Source: UBA2834 sp963623365
Lineage (GTDB): Bacteria; Patescibacteriota; Saccharimonadia; Saccharimonadales; Saccharimonadaceae
Assembly: GCA_963623365.1 (NCBI GenBank)
Contig: CAVFJY010000003.1
Coordinates: 1 to 64,000, forward strand
Length of the DNA: 64,000 bases
Direction of reading: 5' to 3'
Shown: positions 34,435 through 43,484 of the stretch, in pieces
How positions within the stretch are numbered: the first letter of the stretch is position 1
Layout: each line of letters starts with the position of its first letter
The notes under the pieces: model-generated
Told to the model about the DNA's origin: nothing
What the model saw: the letters and a program-made list of their open reading frames with translations, nothing else
Database searches by the model: none
Program-made: the position numbers and the translations under genes

Positions 34435-34440
34435 TATTAT
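34435..34440 (+). promoter_or_regulatory. Extended -10 box of the 34449 gene, implied leaderless start
   Basis: TGCTATTAT, with 8 nt to the ATG at 34449. On the other strand TACAAT lies 10 nt before the 34428 ATG, so the two divergent promoters share the same few bases. Confidence 0.55.
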
Positions 34441-34448
34441 TGTAACAA

Positions 34449-35099
34449 ATGGACGACAGAATTCTAACAATCAAACAATGGCTAGGGACTGGTAGTGTGA
34501 ATATTTTTGGCCTGCCTTTTTCTGGCAAAGACACTATCGGCGTACGGCTAGCAGAGTTGCTCGGAGCAAAATTTTTGAGTTCGGGTCTAATTTTGCGTGC
34601 CGCCGAAGCGGAAGATAAAGATTTACTGCGTGAAATGAGTGCCGGCAATCTTGCGCCGAGCGAAAAATTCAGAAGCATCGTTCTGCCATATTTTGGCCGT
34701 GCCGATCTTGAAGCTTTTCCGCTAATCTTGAGCAGCGTGGGGCGCTGGGAAGGCGAAGAATATGAAGTGATTAATGCTTGCGAAGTTAACGACCATCCTA
34801 TCAAGGCTGTAATTCTACTGAATGTTTCGGAAGCGGAGGTAAAGAATCGTTGGAATACCGCCAAGGAGTTGCAGGACCGCGGTGAACGCGAAGATGACCG
34901 CGACGAAAAAATCCTTGATACGCGCATCGAAGAATTTATCACCAAGACAATGCCCGTAATTGAAACTTATCGTAAACGCGATTTGCTCGTGCCCGTAAGT
35001 GCAAATACTGATCGCGAAGCAGTTTTCAATAATGTTATCAATGGTCTATACGAAATGGCGCTACGCCATCAAGGACGAGAGATTCCGCTCAATCAATAA
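34449..35099 (+). CDS. Adenylate-kinase-like nucleoside monophosphate kinase
   Basis: 216 residues. The P-loop is GLPFSGKDTIGVRLAELLG, followed by FLSSGLILRAA (like the AMP-binding TGDMLRA block). The LID/C-terminal pattern REDDRDEKILDTRIEEFITKTMPVIETYRKRDLLVPVSA matches adenylate kinase 'RxDDxxExIxxRLxxY...T.P...YY'. It lacks an obvious zinc-binding LID. Whether it is the main Adk or a paralogue acting on another nucleotide cannot be told. Confidence 0.82.
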   Translation: MDDRILTIKQWLGTGSVNIFGLPFSGKDTIGVRLAELLGAKFLSSGLILRAAEAEDKDLLREMSAGNLAPSEKFRSIVLPYFGRADLEAFPLILSSVGRWEGEEYEVINACEVNDHPIKAVILLNVSEAEVKNRWNTAKELQDRGEREDDRDEKILDTRIEEFITKTMPVIETYRKRDLLVPVSANTDREAVFNNVINGLYEMALRHQGREIPLNQ

Positions 35100-35126
35100 A
35101 AAATCCCCCTTGCAGGGGTATTTTTT
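35098..35126. terminator. Bidirectional intrinsic terminator
   Basis: AAAAATCCCCC, a 5-nt loop, GGGGTATTTTTT. It lies between the convergent adk-like and lepA genes. Confidence 0.85.
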
Positions 35127-36903
35127 AATCACGCTTAAGCATCACAGTAAAAGCTTCGGACGGAATATCAACTTTGCCAAAACGTTTCATGCGCGCTTTA
35201 CCGCGTTTTTGTTTCTCGACTAGTTTCGCTTTACGGTCGCGATCGCCGGTATGAATCTTAACGGTTACGTCTTTGCGATAAGCGCCGAGCGTTTCGCGAG
35301 CGATGATGCGTGCGCCGATAGCCGCCTGCAGAGCAACTTCAAAATTTTGACGCGGGATTACTTCTTTGAGTTTTTTTGTAACGGCGCGACCGATACCATC
35401 CGCTTCACTGCGATGCGCCATAACACTTAATGCGTCAATCCGTTCGCCCGCCACTAGAAAATCAACCCGCACGAGATCTTCGGCCTGGTAACCGCCCAGT
35501 TCATAATTAAAGGACGCGTAGCCCGATGTAGCCGATTTAAGCTGATCATAAAAATCGGTGAGCAAGTTCGCCATCGGCGCCTCAAAATCAATCACGGCCC
35601 GCGTATCGATATAAGAAATATTCTTCTGAACACCCCGCTTGCTCACGATTAACTCCAAAATCGCGCCAATGAAACTTTTAGGCGTAATAATCTCGCCTTT
35701 CGCCCACGGCTCGCGAATTTCGGCAATGCGCGTGACATCTGGTAAGTCGGAGGCGGAACGAATATCAAGTTCTTCGCCGGTCGTTAACAAAACATGATAG
35801 TCCGTCGAAGGATTCGTCACAATCAAATCGAGTTTAAATTCGCGCTCGAGGCGCTCGCGGATAATATCCATATGGAGCAAACCAAGAAAACCAATTCGCA
35901 GACCAAAACCAAGCACGGGTGAATTTTCGGGCTCATATTGCAGAGCTGAATCGCTCAATGCGAGTTTTTCCAGCGCTTCTTTGAGGTCTTTGTATTGGTC
36001 ATTACTAACTGGGAAAAAACCAGCATAAACAAAAGGACGAACATTCTTATAGCCCGGCAAGGCAGACTTGGCCGGTGTTTTTGTAAGCGTTACAGTATCG
36101 CCGACTTTTGCTTCGCGAGTTGCCTTGAGATTCGTGACAATATAGCCAATCTCGCCAGCTTTAAGCTCGCTACGGGCAGACATTTTAGGATTAAGCACGC
36201 CAAGTTCCAACGCAATATCATTCGAACCCGTTGCCATCATATGAATGTTGGCATTCTTGGGTAAACAGCCATCAAACATCCGCACATACAGAATCACGCC
36301 GCGATAATCATCGAAATAGGAATCAAAAATAAGCGCGCGGGTCTGCTCACCACTTGGTTGGGCGGGCGCTGGTACGCGAGCGATAATTGCATCCAAAACT
36401 TGATCGACATTTTTACCAGTCTTAGCCGAAACCTTAATAATATCCGTTTCATTGCAACCTAGCAAATTAACGATTTCCGCCGTCACGCGCGGCACATCAC
36501 TGGCAGGTAGATCAATTTTATTGATAACAGGAATAATTTGCAGGTCTTGCTCAAGCGCGAGATAGACATTTGCGAGCGTTTGCGCTTGAATACCTTGCGT
36601 CGCATCGACAACTAAAATCGCCCCCTCGACTGCCTGAAGACTACGCGAAACTTCATAAGAAAAGTCCACATGGCCCGGCGTATCAATCAGATTCAAAATA
36701 TGGTTCTTATACTGCATGCGCACGGGTGTGAGTTTAATTGTAATGCCCTTCTCGCGCTCTAGCTCCATCGAATCCAACAGTTGCGATTTCATTTCGCGCT
36801 TCTCGACAGTGCCAGTAAGCTCAAGCATGCGGTCGGCTAAGGTCGATTTGCCATGGTCGATATGCGCAATAATACAAAAATTACGGATTTTATCTATATC
36901 CAT
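35125..36903 (-). CDS. lepA: Elongation factor 4 (LepA)
   Basis: 592 residues. Translational GTPase motifs: G1 AHIDHGKSTLADRML, G2/G3 KGITIKL and DTPGHVDFSYEV, G4 NKIDLP. The LepA-specific C-terminal domain is present (GDRDRKAKLVEKQKRGKARM). LepA back-translocates ribosomes or aids assembly under stress. A TGCTAAAAT box is 7 nt from the ATG, so a leaderless mRNA is likely. Confidence 0.97.
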   Translation of the reverse strand: MDIDKIRNFCIIAHIDHGKSTLADRMLELTGTVEKREMKSQLLDSMELEREKGITIKLTPVRMQYKNHILNLIDTPGHVDFSYEVSRSLQAVEGAILVVDATQGIQAQTLANVYLALEQDLQIIPVINKIDLPASDVPRVTAEIVNLLGCNETDIIKVSAKTGKNVDQVLDAIIARVPAPAQPSGEQTRALIFDSYFDDYRGVILYVRMFDGCLPKNANIHMMATGSNDIALELGVLNPKMSARSELKAGEIGYIVTNLKATREAKVGDTVTLTKTPAKSALPGYKNVRPFVYAGFFPVSNDQYKDLKEALEKLALSDSALQYEPENSPVLGFGLRIGFLGLLHMDIIRERLEREFKLDLIVTNPSTDYHVLLTTGEELDIRSASDLPDVTRIAEIREPWAKGEIITPKSFIGAILELIVSKRGVQKNISYIDTRAVIDFEAPMANLLTDFYDQLKSATSGYASFNYELGGYQAEDLVRVDFLVAGERIDALSVMAHRSEADGIGRAVTKKLKEVIPRQNFEVALQAAIGARIIARETLGAYRKDVTVKIHTGDRDRKAKLVEKQKRGKARMKRFGKVDIPSEAFTVMLKRD

Positions 36904-36910
36904 AGAGAAT

Positions 36911-36916
36911 ATTTTA
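36911..36916 (-). promoter_or_regulatory. Extended -10 box of lepA, implied leaderless start
   Basis: TGCTAAAAT on the minus strand, with 7 nt to the ATG. Confidence 0.55.
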
Positions 36917-36965
36917 GCATATTGTCAAGCGAAATTACAGATAATCGTACTGCCAATCGGATCGC

Positions 36966-37781
36966 TTATTTGAGCAACTCAAAAATGATAACTACGGCCG
37001 CAAGCGCGACGCGATAATAGCCGAAAGCCTCGAGTGAGCCTTTCTTCTGGAGGAATTTCATCACAAAATTAATCGCCAGCAGGCCCGAAATTAGGGCGAC
37101 AATATTAGCAAAGGTTAACATCTGCCAATTTGCAGCAATATAAGCCCGCGAAGAGCTAGAGAGCAAACTCTTACACATGACGCCCGCCATCACAACTATG
37201 CTCACGGTAAAGGAATAGTCTGCGGCGGACTTATTATTCAGACCAGCAATTCGCCCCGCGACAATCGTTGCGCCCGAACGAGACGTACCAGGAATGAGCG
37301 CAAGGCATTGCGCGCAACCAATGCCAAGCGCACGCTGCCAATTAAGGTGGCGATCATTTTTGACGGCTTTGAATTTCGGGATTTTTTCGATAAAAATCAT
37401 CGCAAAACCAACCAGCGCCATCGCACAGGCAATCGTAATCATGCTCGAAAAGAACCAATTAGATTCAATGAAGTCTGAGAGCAGAATGCCCGCAAACACG
37501 ACCGGAATACAAGTGATGAGAATATTGCACGTAAATTTAAAATTATGCTTAACGAAAATTTCGATGAGAATTTCCCAAATACGTTTGCGATAATAGATAA
37601 TTAAGGCAAGTAAGGTGCCAAGATTAATGAATTCCAAGAAGAGATGAAAGTCTGCGCTGCGCCCGCCCATAATTTCTTGCAGAATCTCCAAATGTCCCGA
37701 GCTCGAAACCGGAATAAACTCCGTCAATCCCTGCGTTAAACCGAGCCAAAAAGCCTCATATCCTTGCATTATTCTTCCCAC
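36966..37781 (-). CDS. uppP: Undecaprenyl-diphosphatase UppP (BacA)
   Basis: 271 residues, polytopic (about eight helices). Diagnostic motifs are LTQGLTEFIPVSSSGHLEI near the N-terminus and ALIPGTSRSGATIVAGRIAG in the second half. The enzyme dephosphorylates C55-PP to recycle the lipid carrier for wall synthesis and contributes to bacitracin tolerance. The start overlaps the end of the upstream gene by 13 bp. A start at MQGYEAFWLGLTQ (four codons in) is possible. Confidence 0.97.
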   Translation of the reverse strand: MGRIMQGYEAFWLGLTQGLTEFIPVSSSGHLEILQEIMGGRSADFHLFLEFINLGTLLALIIYYRKRIWEILIEIFVKHNFKFTCNILITCIPVVFAGILLSDFIESNWFFSSMITIACAMALVGFAMIFIEKIPKFKAVKNDRHLNWQRALGIGCAQCLALIPGTSRSGATIVAGRIAGLNNKSAADYSFTVSIVVMAGVMCKSLLSSSSRAYIAANWQMLTFANIVALISGLLAINFVMKFLQKKGSLEAFGYYRVALAAVVIIFELLK

Positions 37782-38830
37782 CTTCCTGTATGTTTTTTCC
37801 CATCATAGAGCATCGTCGGAATCCCCTTTGCATGCAACTGGTTAACGACGATATCATTATTTTTCGCAATTAGCGCATCATACTCTTCCGAATGTGCATA
37901 GCTTGCGACCGCTTCAATTTGCGAATCTAAAAAGCCAAATTCCAAAAGCCAATCTTTCAGAGTCTGCTCCGCTTCGTCGGCGGAATAATAATCATTGAAG
38001 AGATCTTGATAGGAACGATGCTGGTCGTCTTTCTCGGTATAGATACGCTTAATTATTTCAAAAGCAACTTGCTGACCGTCCGCATGTTCATCATATTTTT
38101 CGGCGCCAAACATATAGCCAGCAATCAATTTAGAATTCGTATATTTAAACTTTCCTTCGGCATCCTGAATCGGAAATGGCACAAGCAAGACTTTTCCATC
38201 AGTATTGAAATAACCGGCGTTCAACTGATTGCGAAAAGACTGCAAGCAAACTACGCAGCCGGGGTCGAAAATATCGACCGCTTTAATGTCGCCGCTGCCG
38301 CCAATTGCGATGCCACTAAAATCAAAATCGTCAGCATTGAAACTGCGAAATTTGTCAGGGATAGCGCTAAAAATCTCGCCCCAATCAGAGAACCAGTAGC
38401 CAACCGACTCGAGCAAATTTTGCGGGCCACTATTACCATCAATACTACAAATTTCGGCGCCAAGCGAGCAAGCCTCGGGACGCTGAACATTACAAGTACC
38501 GAGCGACCACAATGCCAGCCCGGCCTTAGCGCCTTCGACTAAGGACCAGATAGTTATAACAACTAATAAAATCGACAAAACCTCAATCGCAGCCGAGAGC
38601 GGTTTTACGAGCTTCGGTTTTTTAATTAATACCCGACTGAGTAGCGAATTTTTTACCTCTTCGCCAAAGCCCGTCTCGCATTTTTGCAGAGTCACCCGCT
38701 TACCGACACAACCCCACGATTTTTTAAGGATTTTAAGATAGCGTTTGCCGACTTTGGGCTTGAAGATAGAGATAAAAGCTACAAAAATGCCGACAATGAT
38801 TAAAATTATGAATGCTGCAATACAAACCAT
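37769..38830 (-). CDS. Membrane protein with extracytoplasmic thioredoxin-like CxxC domain
   Basis: 353 residues. One N-terminal helix (about 2-22), a basic loop, a second helix (about 82-105), then an outside domain. That domain has the redox motif FDPGCVVCLQSF (CVVC) and KGIPTMLYDGKKHTG with the cis-Pro of thioredoxin folds, as in DsbA/DsbG-like proteins. About four further Cys lie between helix two and the CxxC. It likely oxidises or isomerises disulfides in exported proteins. It overlaps csd-like by one base and uppP by 13. Confidence 0.78.
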   Translation of the reverse strand: MVCIAAFIILIIVGIFVAFISIFKPKVGKRYLKILKKSWGCVGKRVTLQKCETGFGEEVKNSLLSRVLIKKPKLVKPLSAAIEVLSILLVVITIWSLVEGAKAGLALWSLGTCNVQRPEACSLGAEICSIDGNSGPQNLLESVGYWFSDWGEIFSAIPDKFRSFNADDFDFSGIAIGGSGDIKAVDIFDPGCVVCLQSFRNQLNAGYFNTDGKVLLVPFPIQDAEGKFKYTNSKLIAGYMFGAEKYDEHADGQQVAFEIIKRIYTEKDDQHRSYQDLFNDYYSADEAEQTLKDWLLEFGFLDSQIEAVASYAHSEEYDALIAKNNDIVVNQLHAKGIPTMLYDGKKHTGRWEE

Positions 38831-39993
38831 TATTTCGTCATCCTCTCGAGCGCATCAATGGTCTTGTCGATGTCAGCGGGACGGATATGATAGCCCAACG
38901 AGAAGCGAATCAAAGGCGGATAATGCATGACATGGTCGAGATAATAGTGCACGCAGAAATAGCCCGTGCGGGCCATGATACCGCGACTTGAGAGTGCGCC
39001 GCCCGCCAGATGCGAATCGACGCCGTCGATATAAAACGACATGGTCGGATTAGCTTTAGTATTGACGAGGTGAATCTTGGGATTACTCGCCAAGTACTCA
39101 AACAAGCGCGTATAGCAATTTGCGAAATTTTGTTTATCCTGCTTGGAAATTTTATTTAGCCAACGCAGAGCTTGGCCAAAAGCAATAATCTCGCCCCACG
39201 CCTGCAGACCAGATTCGAATTTAGTATAAGCATGATTCTCCGATTCGGCGGAGAGTTGATAAGAATCAGCTAATACATCGTCAACCATGCCGCCGCCAAT
39301 GAAACTAGTATCAATTTTCGCGAACAAATCGCGTCGCACAATCATTATACCCAACGAAGGACCATACATCTTATGCGCCGAGCTACAAATTGCATCCGCT
39401 TCGGTTTTATAGAGAATTTCGGGGCTATGCGCGAGCGCTTGTGCGGCATCGATAATAATAGCCCCACCTTGTTGATGAACTTTTTTAACTAGATCCTTTA
39501 GATTTGACAACTTACGGCCATCAATATTTGAAGCACAGTTAACAACGACTAGGGCTTTTTCGAAATCATAGTTAGCTAGGTCAATTGAGCCGTCCGCCGC
39601 ACGGGTGATAATTTCGCGAGACACGTCATTTTTGCGCGCAAAAGACATAGTGGCAAGAAAAGGTGAATTATGCTCAATATCCGAAGTCATCACTTTTTTA
39701 AAAAGGCCTGGCTTGAACTGACTAAGTAATAAATTAATACCGTAAGTCGTGTTAAGCGTAAAGGATATTGAATAATCCCGTACTTTGAGCTTGAGATATT
39801 TAAGCATCTGCACACGCGTCTCTTCAACCAACTCGTCCGTCTCGCGTCCCCAAGCATATTTCACACGTTCACCGCAAGAATTATGTTCGGTATAATAACG
39901 ATTCAAAGCATCAATTACTGGGCGCGGCCGCAAAGATTGGCAGGCAGCATCGAGATAAACATCCCCGTCGCGCAAATAGTCAAAATCCTCCAT
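38830..39993 (-). CDS. Class V aminotransferase, cysteine desulfurase-like
   Basis: 387 residues, PLP-dependent. The N-terminal YLDAACQSLRP block, ALVVNCASNIDGR, IIIDAAQALAHSP and the PLP lysine in CSSAHKMYGPSLG match the SufS/CsdA group. The C-terminal GIMARTGYFCVHYY carries the Cys at the place of the SufS active-site Cys. It would release sulfur from cysteine for Fe-S cluster or tRNA thiolation. No sufU/iscU gene is near. TATAAT lies 9 nt before the ATG. Confidence 0.85.
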   Translation of the reverse strand: MEDFDYLRDGDVYLDAACQSLRPRPVIDALNRYYTEHNSCGERVKYAWGRETDELVEETRVQMLKYLKLKVRDYSISFTLNTTYGINLLLSQFKPGLFKKVMTSDIEHNSPFLATMSFARKNDVSREIITRAADGSIDLANYDFEKALVVVNCASNIDGRKLSNLKDLVKKVHQQGGAIIIDAAQALAHSPEILYKTEADAICSSAHKMYGPSLGIMIVRRDLFAKIDTSFIGGGMVDDVLADSYQLSAESENHAYTKFESGLQAWGEIIAFGQALRWLNKISKQDKQNFANCYTRLFEYLASNPKIHLVNTKANPTMSFYIDGVDSHLAGGALSSRGIMARTGYFCVHYYLDHVMHYPPLIRFSLGYHIRPADIDKTIDALERMTK

Positions 39994-40044
39994 ATCGCCT
40001 TCATTATAACACTTATGTTCGCTGCTCGGCGAGAGCTTAGTTTA

Positions 40045-40073
40045 TTGACTTTTTATGTCGTTTGTGCTATAAT
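40045..40073 (+). promoter_or_regulatory. Strong sigma-70-type promoter (Bax-inhibitor-like gene), shared 29-bp form
   Basis: TTGACT, a 17-bp spacer, TATAAT preceded by TGC. 26 of the 29 bases are identical to the promoter at 44956-44984. The start codon is 70 nt after the -10 box. Confidence 0.88.
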
Positions 40074-40143
40074 ATGAATATTCGGGTGAATCACGCGAAT
40101 TTTTTGCCAATTCATGCAAATGTTCTTTAAGGAGGCTGATAAG

Positions 40144-40875
40144 ATGAGGACAAAAGGATCTCGTAGTTACTACGGAGGCGATCGTCGCGAAGGATATAAT
40201 TTCCGCGACTACCGCACGGACAATCGCCGCGCTCGCGACTATGGCGATTCCGACCACGAACTAGCAAACTACAACTTAGCGATTGGACTAATTCTGCTAT
40301 ACGGCTTTGGCGTCAACTACTTGATGATTAGGTTTGCGACGCCCTACTTTCTCGACATGAATCCGATTTTGCTGATAGTCGCCTACTTCGTGTTGGCGTT
40401 AATCGGCATATGCATGAGTAGATTCAGCGATAGTCCTTTGCTGAGCTTTATTGGCTACACGCTAGTGGTGATACCGCTCGGCATGGTGCTATGCGTCTGC
40501 CTTGCGGGTTATGGCGCGACCGTTATTGCGAATACCGCAATCGTGACAGTGCTAGTTACATTTGTTATGACGCTCTGCGGCACTTTATTTCCGCGCATTT
40601 TCCTGTCGATGGAGCGCGCACTAGGTATTGCCCTACTCGTCGTGATTATCGTAGAGCTGATTTGCGGCTTATTGCTCAAGTTTTACTTGCCGACAATCTG
40701 GGACGCACTGGTGGCGCTAATCTTCTGTGGCTACATTGGCTACGATTGGGCGAATGCCCAGTTGCGCCCGCATACGCTCGACAATGCAATTGACGCCTGT
40801 GTCGGTCTATACCTCGATATCGTTAATCTATTCTTGCGCATTTTATCAATCGTAGGAGACGGACGACGCGATTAG
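40144..40875 (+). CDS. Bax inhibitor-1/YccA-family membrane protein
   Basis: 243 residues from ATG 40144 (AAGGAGG 8 nt upstream). The first 40 residues are a hydrophilic Arg/Tyr/Asp-rich tail. Seven membrane helices follow, then the family end block NAIDACVGLYLDIVNLFLRI (typical of BI-1/YccA/UPF0005). BI-1 proteins are membrane channels or regulators; E. coli YccA modulates FtsH protease. The leader has an unusual 70-nt distance from promoter to start. Confidence 0.85.
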   Translation: MRTKGSRSYYGGDRREGYNFRDYRTDNRRARDYGDSDHELANYNLAIGLILLYGFGVNYLMIRFATPYFLDMNPILLIVAYFVLALIGICMSRFSDSPLLSFIGYTLVVIPLGMVLCVCLAGYGATVIANTAIVTVLVTFVMTLCGTLFPRIFLSMERALGIALLVVIIVELICGLLLKFYLPTIWDALVALIFCGYIGYDWANAQLRPHTLDNAIDACVGLYLDIVNLFLRILSIVGDGRRD

Positions 40876-40880
40876 GCCCT

Positions 40881-40907
40881 AAATCCCGCCAATTCGGCGG
40901 GATTTTT
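40881..40907 (+). terminator. Intrinsic terminator after the Bax-inhibitor-like gene
   Basis: ATCCCGCC, a 5-nt loop, GGCGGGAT then TTTT. Confidence 0.85.
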
Positions 40908-40932
40908 CTTGCTAAAAATCGCAAGCACAATA

Positions 40933-40938
40933 TATAAT
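40933..40938 (+). promoter_or_regulatory. -10 box of the sipW/tasA-like operon, implied leaderless start
   Basis: TATAAT with TTGCTA (40909-40914) as -35 at 18 bp, and 6 nt to the GTG at 40945. Confidence 0.65.
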
Positions 40939-40944
40939 AAAATC

Positions 40945-41460
40945 GTGGATAAAAAGCGGATTGTGCGGAGGTGTTGGGGGATTATTTCCACTATCTTGGT
41001 GGCATTAGTAGTTGTGCTGGCCGCTTTTCTTGTAATTATGCGTTTTATGGGCTACTCGCTTTATACTGTCATGTCGGGTTCAATGGAACCAGCTTATCAT
41101 GTCGGAGCTTTAATTTATGTAAAAAATGTCGATACTAATACCCTGCAAAAAGGCGACGTGATTACTTTTGTGGCGGACGAGAACAATACAGTCGTGACAC
41201 ACCGAATCGATGAAGTAGTCAAGGAGGATGACGGTACATTAAAGTTCCAAACCAAAGGTGACGCAAATGAAGTGGCGGACGCAAAATTAGTGCATTACAA
41301 AAACGTGCTCGGCACGCCAACAACACAAGTGCCTCTGCTGGGCTATCTTGCCTATTATATTCAACGACCACCTGGTATATATATCGCCCTTGCGGTGGGC
41401 GTGCTACTACTCGCAATGATAATTGCACCAGCTATGAACAAAGGAAAGGAGCATAAATGA
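40945..41460 (+). CDS. SipW-type signal peptidase I
   Basis: 171 residues from GTG 40945; a TTG at 40909 would lie on the promoter. One membrane helix (about 12-36) is followed by the catalytic Ser in TVMSGSMEPAYHVG. VVTHRIDEVV has the His that replaces Lys in SipW/ER-type (Ser-His) peptidases. There is a C-terminal helix (about 145-165). SipW enzymes cut TasA- and camelysin-type substrates. Its stop overlaps the next gene's start (ATGA at 41457), and the next three genes encode such substrates, so the partnership is clear. Confidence 0.92.
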   Translation: MDKKRIVRRCWGIISTILVALVVVLAAFLVIMRFMGYSLYTVMSGSMEPAYHVGALIYVKNVDTNTLQKGDVITFVADENNTVVTHRIDEVVKEDDGTLKFQTKGDANEVADAKLVHYKNVLGTPTTQVPLLGYLAYYIQRPPGIYIALAVGVLLLAMIIAPAMNKGKEHK

Positions 41461-42119
41461 AACATAAAATTTTAGCGATAGCGCTGGCGGTTATCGCCAT
41501 GGCGACGACGTCTTCGACGCTAAGCTTATCATATTTCACGGACAGCTCGACTGTAATAAATAAGTTCACGATTGGCAGCACGGACGTCCAACTATTTCGC
41601 TATTATACGGACTTAATTGGTAGCCGCTATTCCGCAGAGAATGCCGCATGGGTAGATGGGCTGTACGAAAATTGGCTCGCAGACGCCTCGCAGGTGATGC
41701 AAGGCGGTAAGGATATTGCTTTTCGGCCATATATTACAAATCTCGGCAATATTGATGTTTACGTGCGACTTAAGCTCTACATACCATATTCGCTACTACA
41801 CGATGGCTATATAAATATCGTTGAGAGCGATGCGGTAGCTGACGGCGATTATACCCTAAGCAGCACCGTGAGAACGATCGACGGCATGGACTATACGATT
41901 TACACTTATACATTACAGACGCCGCTTACGGCGGGGGCGTTTACGACTACGCCACCAATTACAGCGCTAGGTCTCACACAAAAGGCTGTTAGCAAGAGAG
42001 TCGACCTGAGCGGTTTTGTTGATGAGAATGGCAAATTGGCCGTAAAAACAGAGGCGGAATCGGTACAAGCCTATGGCTTCGATTCGGCCGCAACGGCATT
42101 TAACTTTGCGGGTATGTAA
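41457..42119 (+). CDS. TasA/camelysin-like secreted surface protein 1
   Basis: 220 residues. The SipW-dependent signal peptide is KILAIALAVIAMATTSS, followed by SLSYFTDSSTVINKFTIGS, the YFTD-type mature N-terminus of TasA/CalY proteins. The rest is beta-rich with ITNLGNIDVYVRLKLYIP, the typical '.NxG....yvR' segment. TasA-like proteins form extracellular fibres. Translation is coupled to sipW. Confidence 0.85.
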   Translation: MKHKILAIALAVIAMATTSSTLSLSYFTDSSTVINKFTIGSTDVQLFRYYTDLIGSRYSAENAAWVDGLYENWLADASQVMQGGKDIAFRPYITNLGNIDVYVRLKLYIPYSLLHDGYINIVESDAVADGDYTLSSTVRTIDGMDYTIYTYTLQTPLTAGAFTTTPPITALGLTQKAVSKRVDLSGFVDENGKLAVKTEAESVQAYGFDSAATAFNFAGM

Positions 42120-42121
42120 AG

Positions 42122-42703
42122 ATGGCCCGACGGCGAATAAGCTTAATAATTTCGCTGTTGGTAATTTTGTTAGCGCTAGCCGCGGGCGGAACTTCAGCAT
42201 ATTTTACTTTTTCAAGGCGAGCGCACAATATCATTACGACGAGTGGCGTCGCGATTGAGTTAATTGAAGACACAGATAAAATCGGCACAGATAGCCGCGC
42301 GATTCCGTTTACGAATATCGAGGACGCATTGCCAGGGGACGTGATTAGTAAGATTCCGAAAATAAAGAATGTTGACGACGGCGCAGTTTATGTGCGCATT
42401 CGCACGCAAGCAAGCGCGAAATTAGCCAATGGCGAACAGCATGCGGTTGATTTAGGGTCGTTTGAGTTCGATATTAATACTACGGCATGGACACCAAAAG
42501 GCGATTATTATTACTATAATCAAACATTGAGCGCCGGCGAGACGACGGAGCCATTATTTACGACCGTCACACTTTCGCGCAAGATAGATGATGTTTTTCA
42601 GAATGCAACTTTTGCGTTAAAAATTAAAGCCAGCGCCGTGCAGGCCGCCAATAATGGTACAGATGTTTTTACTGCACAAGGTTGGCCAGAGGAGCAGGAA
42701 TGA
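42122..42703 (+). CDS. TasA/camelysin-like secreted surface protein 2
   Basis: 193 residues. Signal helix ISLIISLLVILLALAAGG then TSAYFTFSRRAHNIITT, a SipW-type cleavage site. EDALPGDVISKIPKIKN and GAVYVRIRTQAS match the camelysin 'LPGD....i..N....YvR' pattern. It starts 2 bp after the previous stop and overlaps the next gene (ATGA at 42700). Confidence 0.82.
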   Translation: MARRRISLIISLLVILLALAAGGTSAYFTFSRRAHNIITTSGVAIELIEDTDKIGTDSRAIPFTNIEDALPGDVISKIPKIKNVDDGAVYVRIRTQASAKLANGEQHAVDLGSFEFDINTTAWTPKGDYYYYNQTLSAGETTEPLFTTVTLSRKIDDVFQNATFALKIKASAVQAANNGTDVFTAQGWPEEQE

Positions 42704-43437
42704 AACTTATTAAGACAGCCCTCGCAATGGCAATCTGCTCGAGTTTAATGATTATGCCACCAGTACAAGCGCTACGCGCGGGAATTTATTTCGAAGGTGA
42801 CGCCGAGAACTTTACCTTCTATCCTGGGTCAGAATGGTCGGAGACGGATTTGTTTAGTGAGCTAAAAAATGCCCTGCCAGGTGATACTTTAGATGAAGAA
42901 TTCAAGATACGCAACGCCGCGCCAGAATATGATTATATTAAACTTTATCTGCGCGCCGATGCGCATGATGATGACGAAAATCCGCTCAGCGAAACAGTCG
43001 CAGCGTCCGAGACGACCGCAAGCATGCAAGATTTTCTAACACAACTCAGGCTTAGGGTGTGGAATAAAGATGAACTGATTTATGACGCTGCTCCCAGTGA
43101 GCCAGCGGGTCTTGCGAACAATGTTTATCTTGGTAGTTACCATAATGGCGATGCGACGACGATTAAGATTGAGCTGTCCGTGCCAAAATCGCTCGGTAAT
43201 GAATATATGCACCGAGTCGGCGAGGTAGACTGGGTATTTATGGCTGAGGCTTACCAAGATGACGAGATTGTCGAACCAACGCCGTCGGACGACTCGGAAA
43301 AAAATGACAATATCGAATCAACACCGAATAATTCCAAAACAGTTGATGAGATTCTATATTACGTAGCTATATTGATATTATCTTTGTCATGTTTGGTGGT
43401 TGCCATTATACTAATCCGCCGCTGGCTTAAAAAGTAG
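42700..43437 (+). CDS. TasA-like surface protein 3 with C-terminal membrane anchor
   Basis: 245 residues from ATG 42700 (overlaps the previous stop). An N-terminal signal peptide (KTALAMAICSSLMIMPPVQA) leads to a mature domain with KNALPGDTLDEEFKIRN and YIKLYLRAD, the same LPGD pattern as protein 2. A Ser/Asp/Asn/Glu-rich linker (about 190-215) precedes a transmembrane helix (about 220-241) and a basic end (RRWLKK). It may be the fibre's membrane base. The segment before the helix (NNSKTVDEIL) resembles a degenerate LPxTG region, but no true sortase motif is seen. Confidence 0.78.
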   Translation: MKLIKTALAMAICSSLMIMPPVQALRAGIYFEGDAENFTFYPGSEWSETDLFSELKNALPGDTLDEEFKIRNAAPEYDYIKLYLRADAHDDDENPLSETVAASETTASMQDFLTQLRLRVWNKDELIYDAAPSEPAGLANNVYLGSYHNGDATTIKIELSVPKSLGNEYMHRVGEVDWVFMAEAYQDDEIVEPTPSDDSEKNDNIESTPNNSKTVDEILYYVAILILSLSCLVVAIILIRRWLKK

Positions 43438-43446
43438 CTCCCCATG

Positions 43447-43473
43447 AAAAAGCGCCCATCTTCCGATGGACGC
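43447..43473 (-). terminator. Intrinsic terminator of the 43485 lipoprotein gene
   Basis: On the minus strand GCGTCCATC, a 4-nt loop, GATGGGCGC, then TTTTT. It also lies just after the plus-strand fibre operon. Confidence 0.75.
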
Positions 43474-43484
43474 CTCTAACTCTC

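Noticed and set aside
43300..43437. LPxTG-type sortase signal on the third TasA-like protein
   Set aside because: The helix and basic tail fit, but the motif before the helix lacks Leu-Pro and Thr-Gly.
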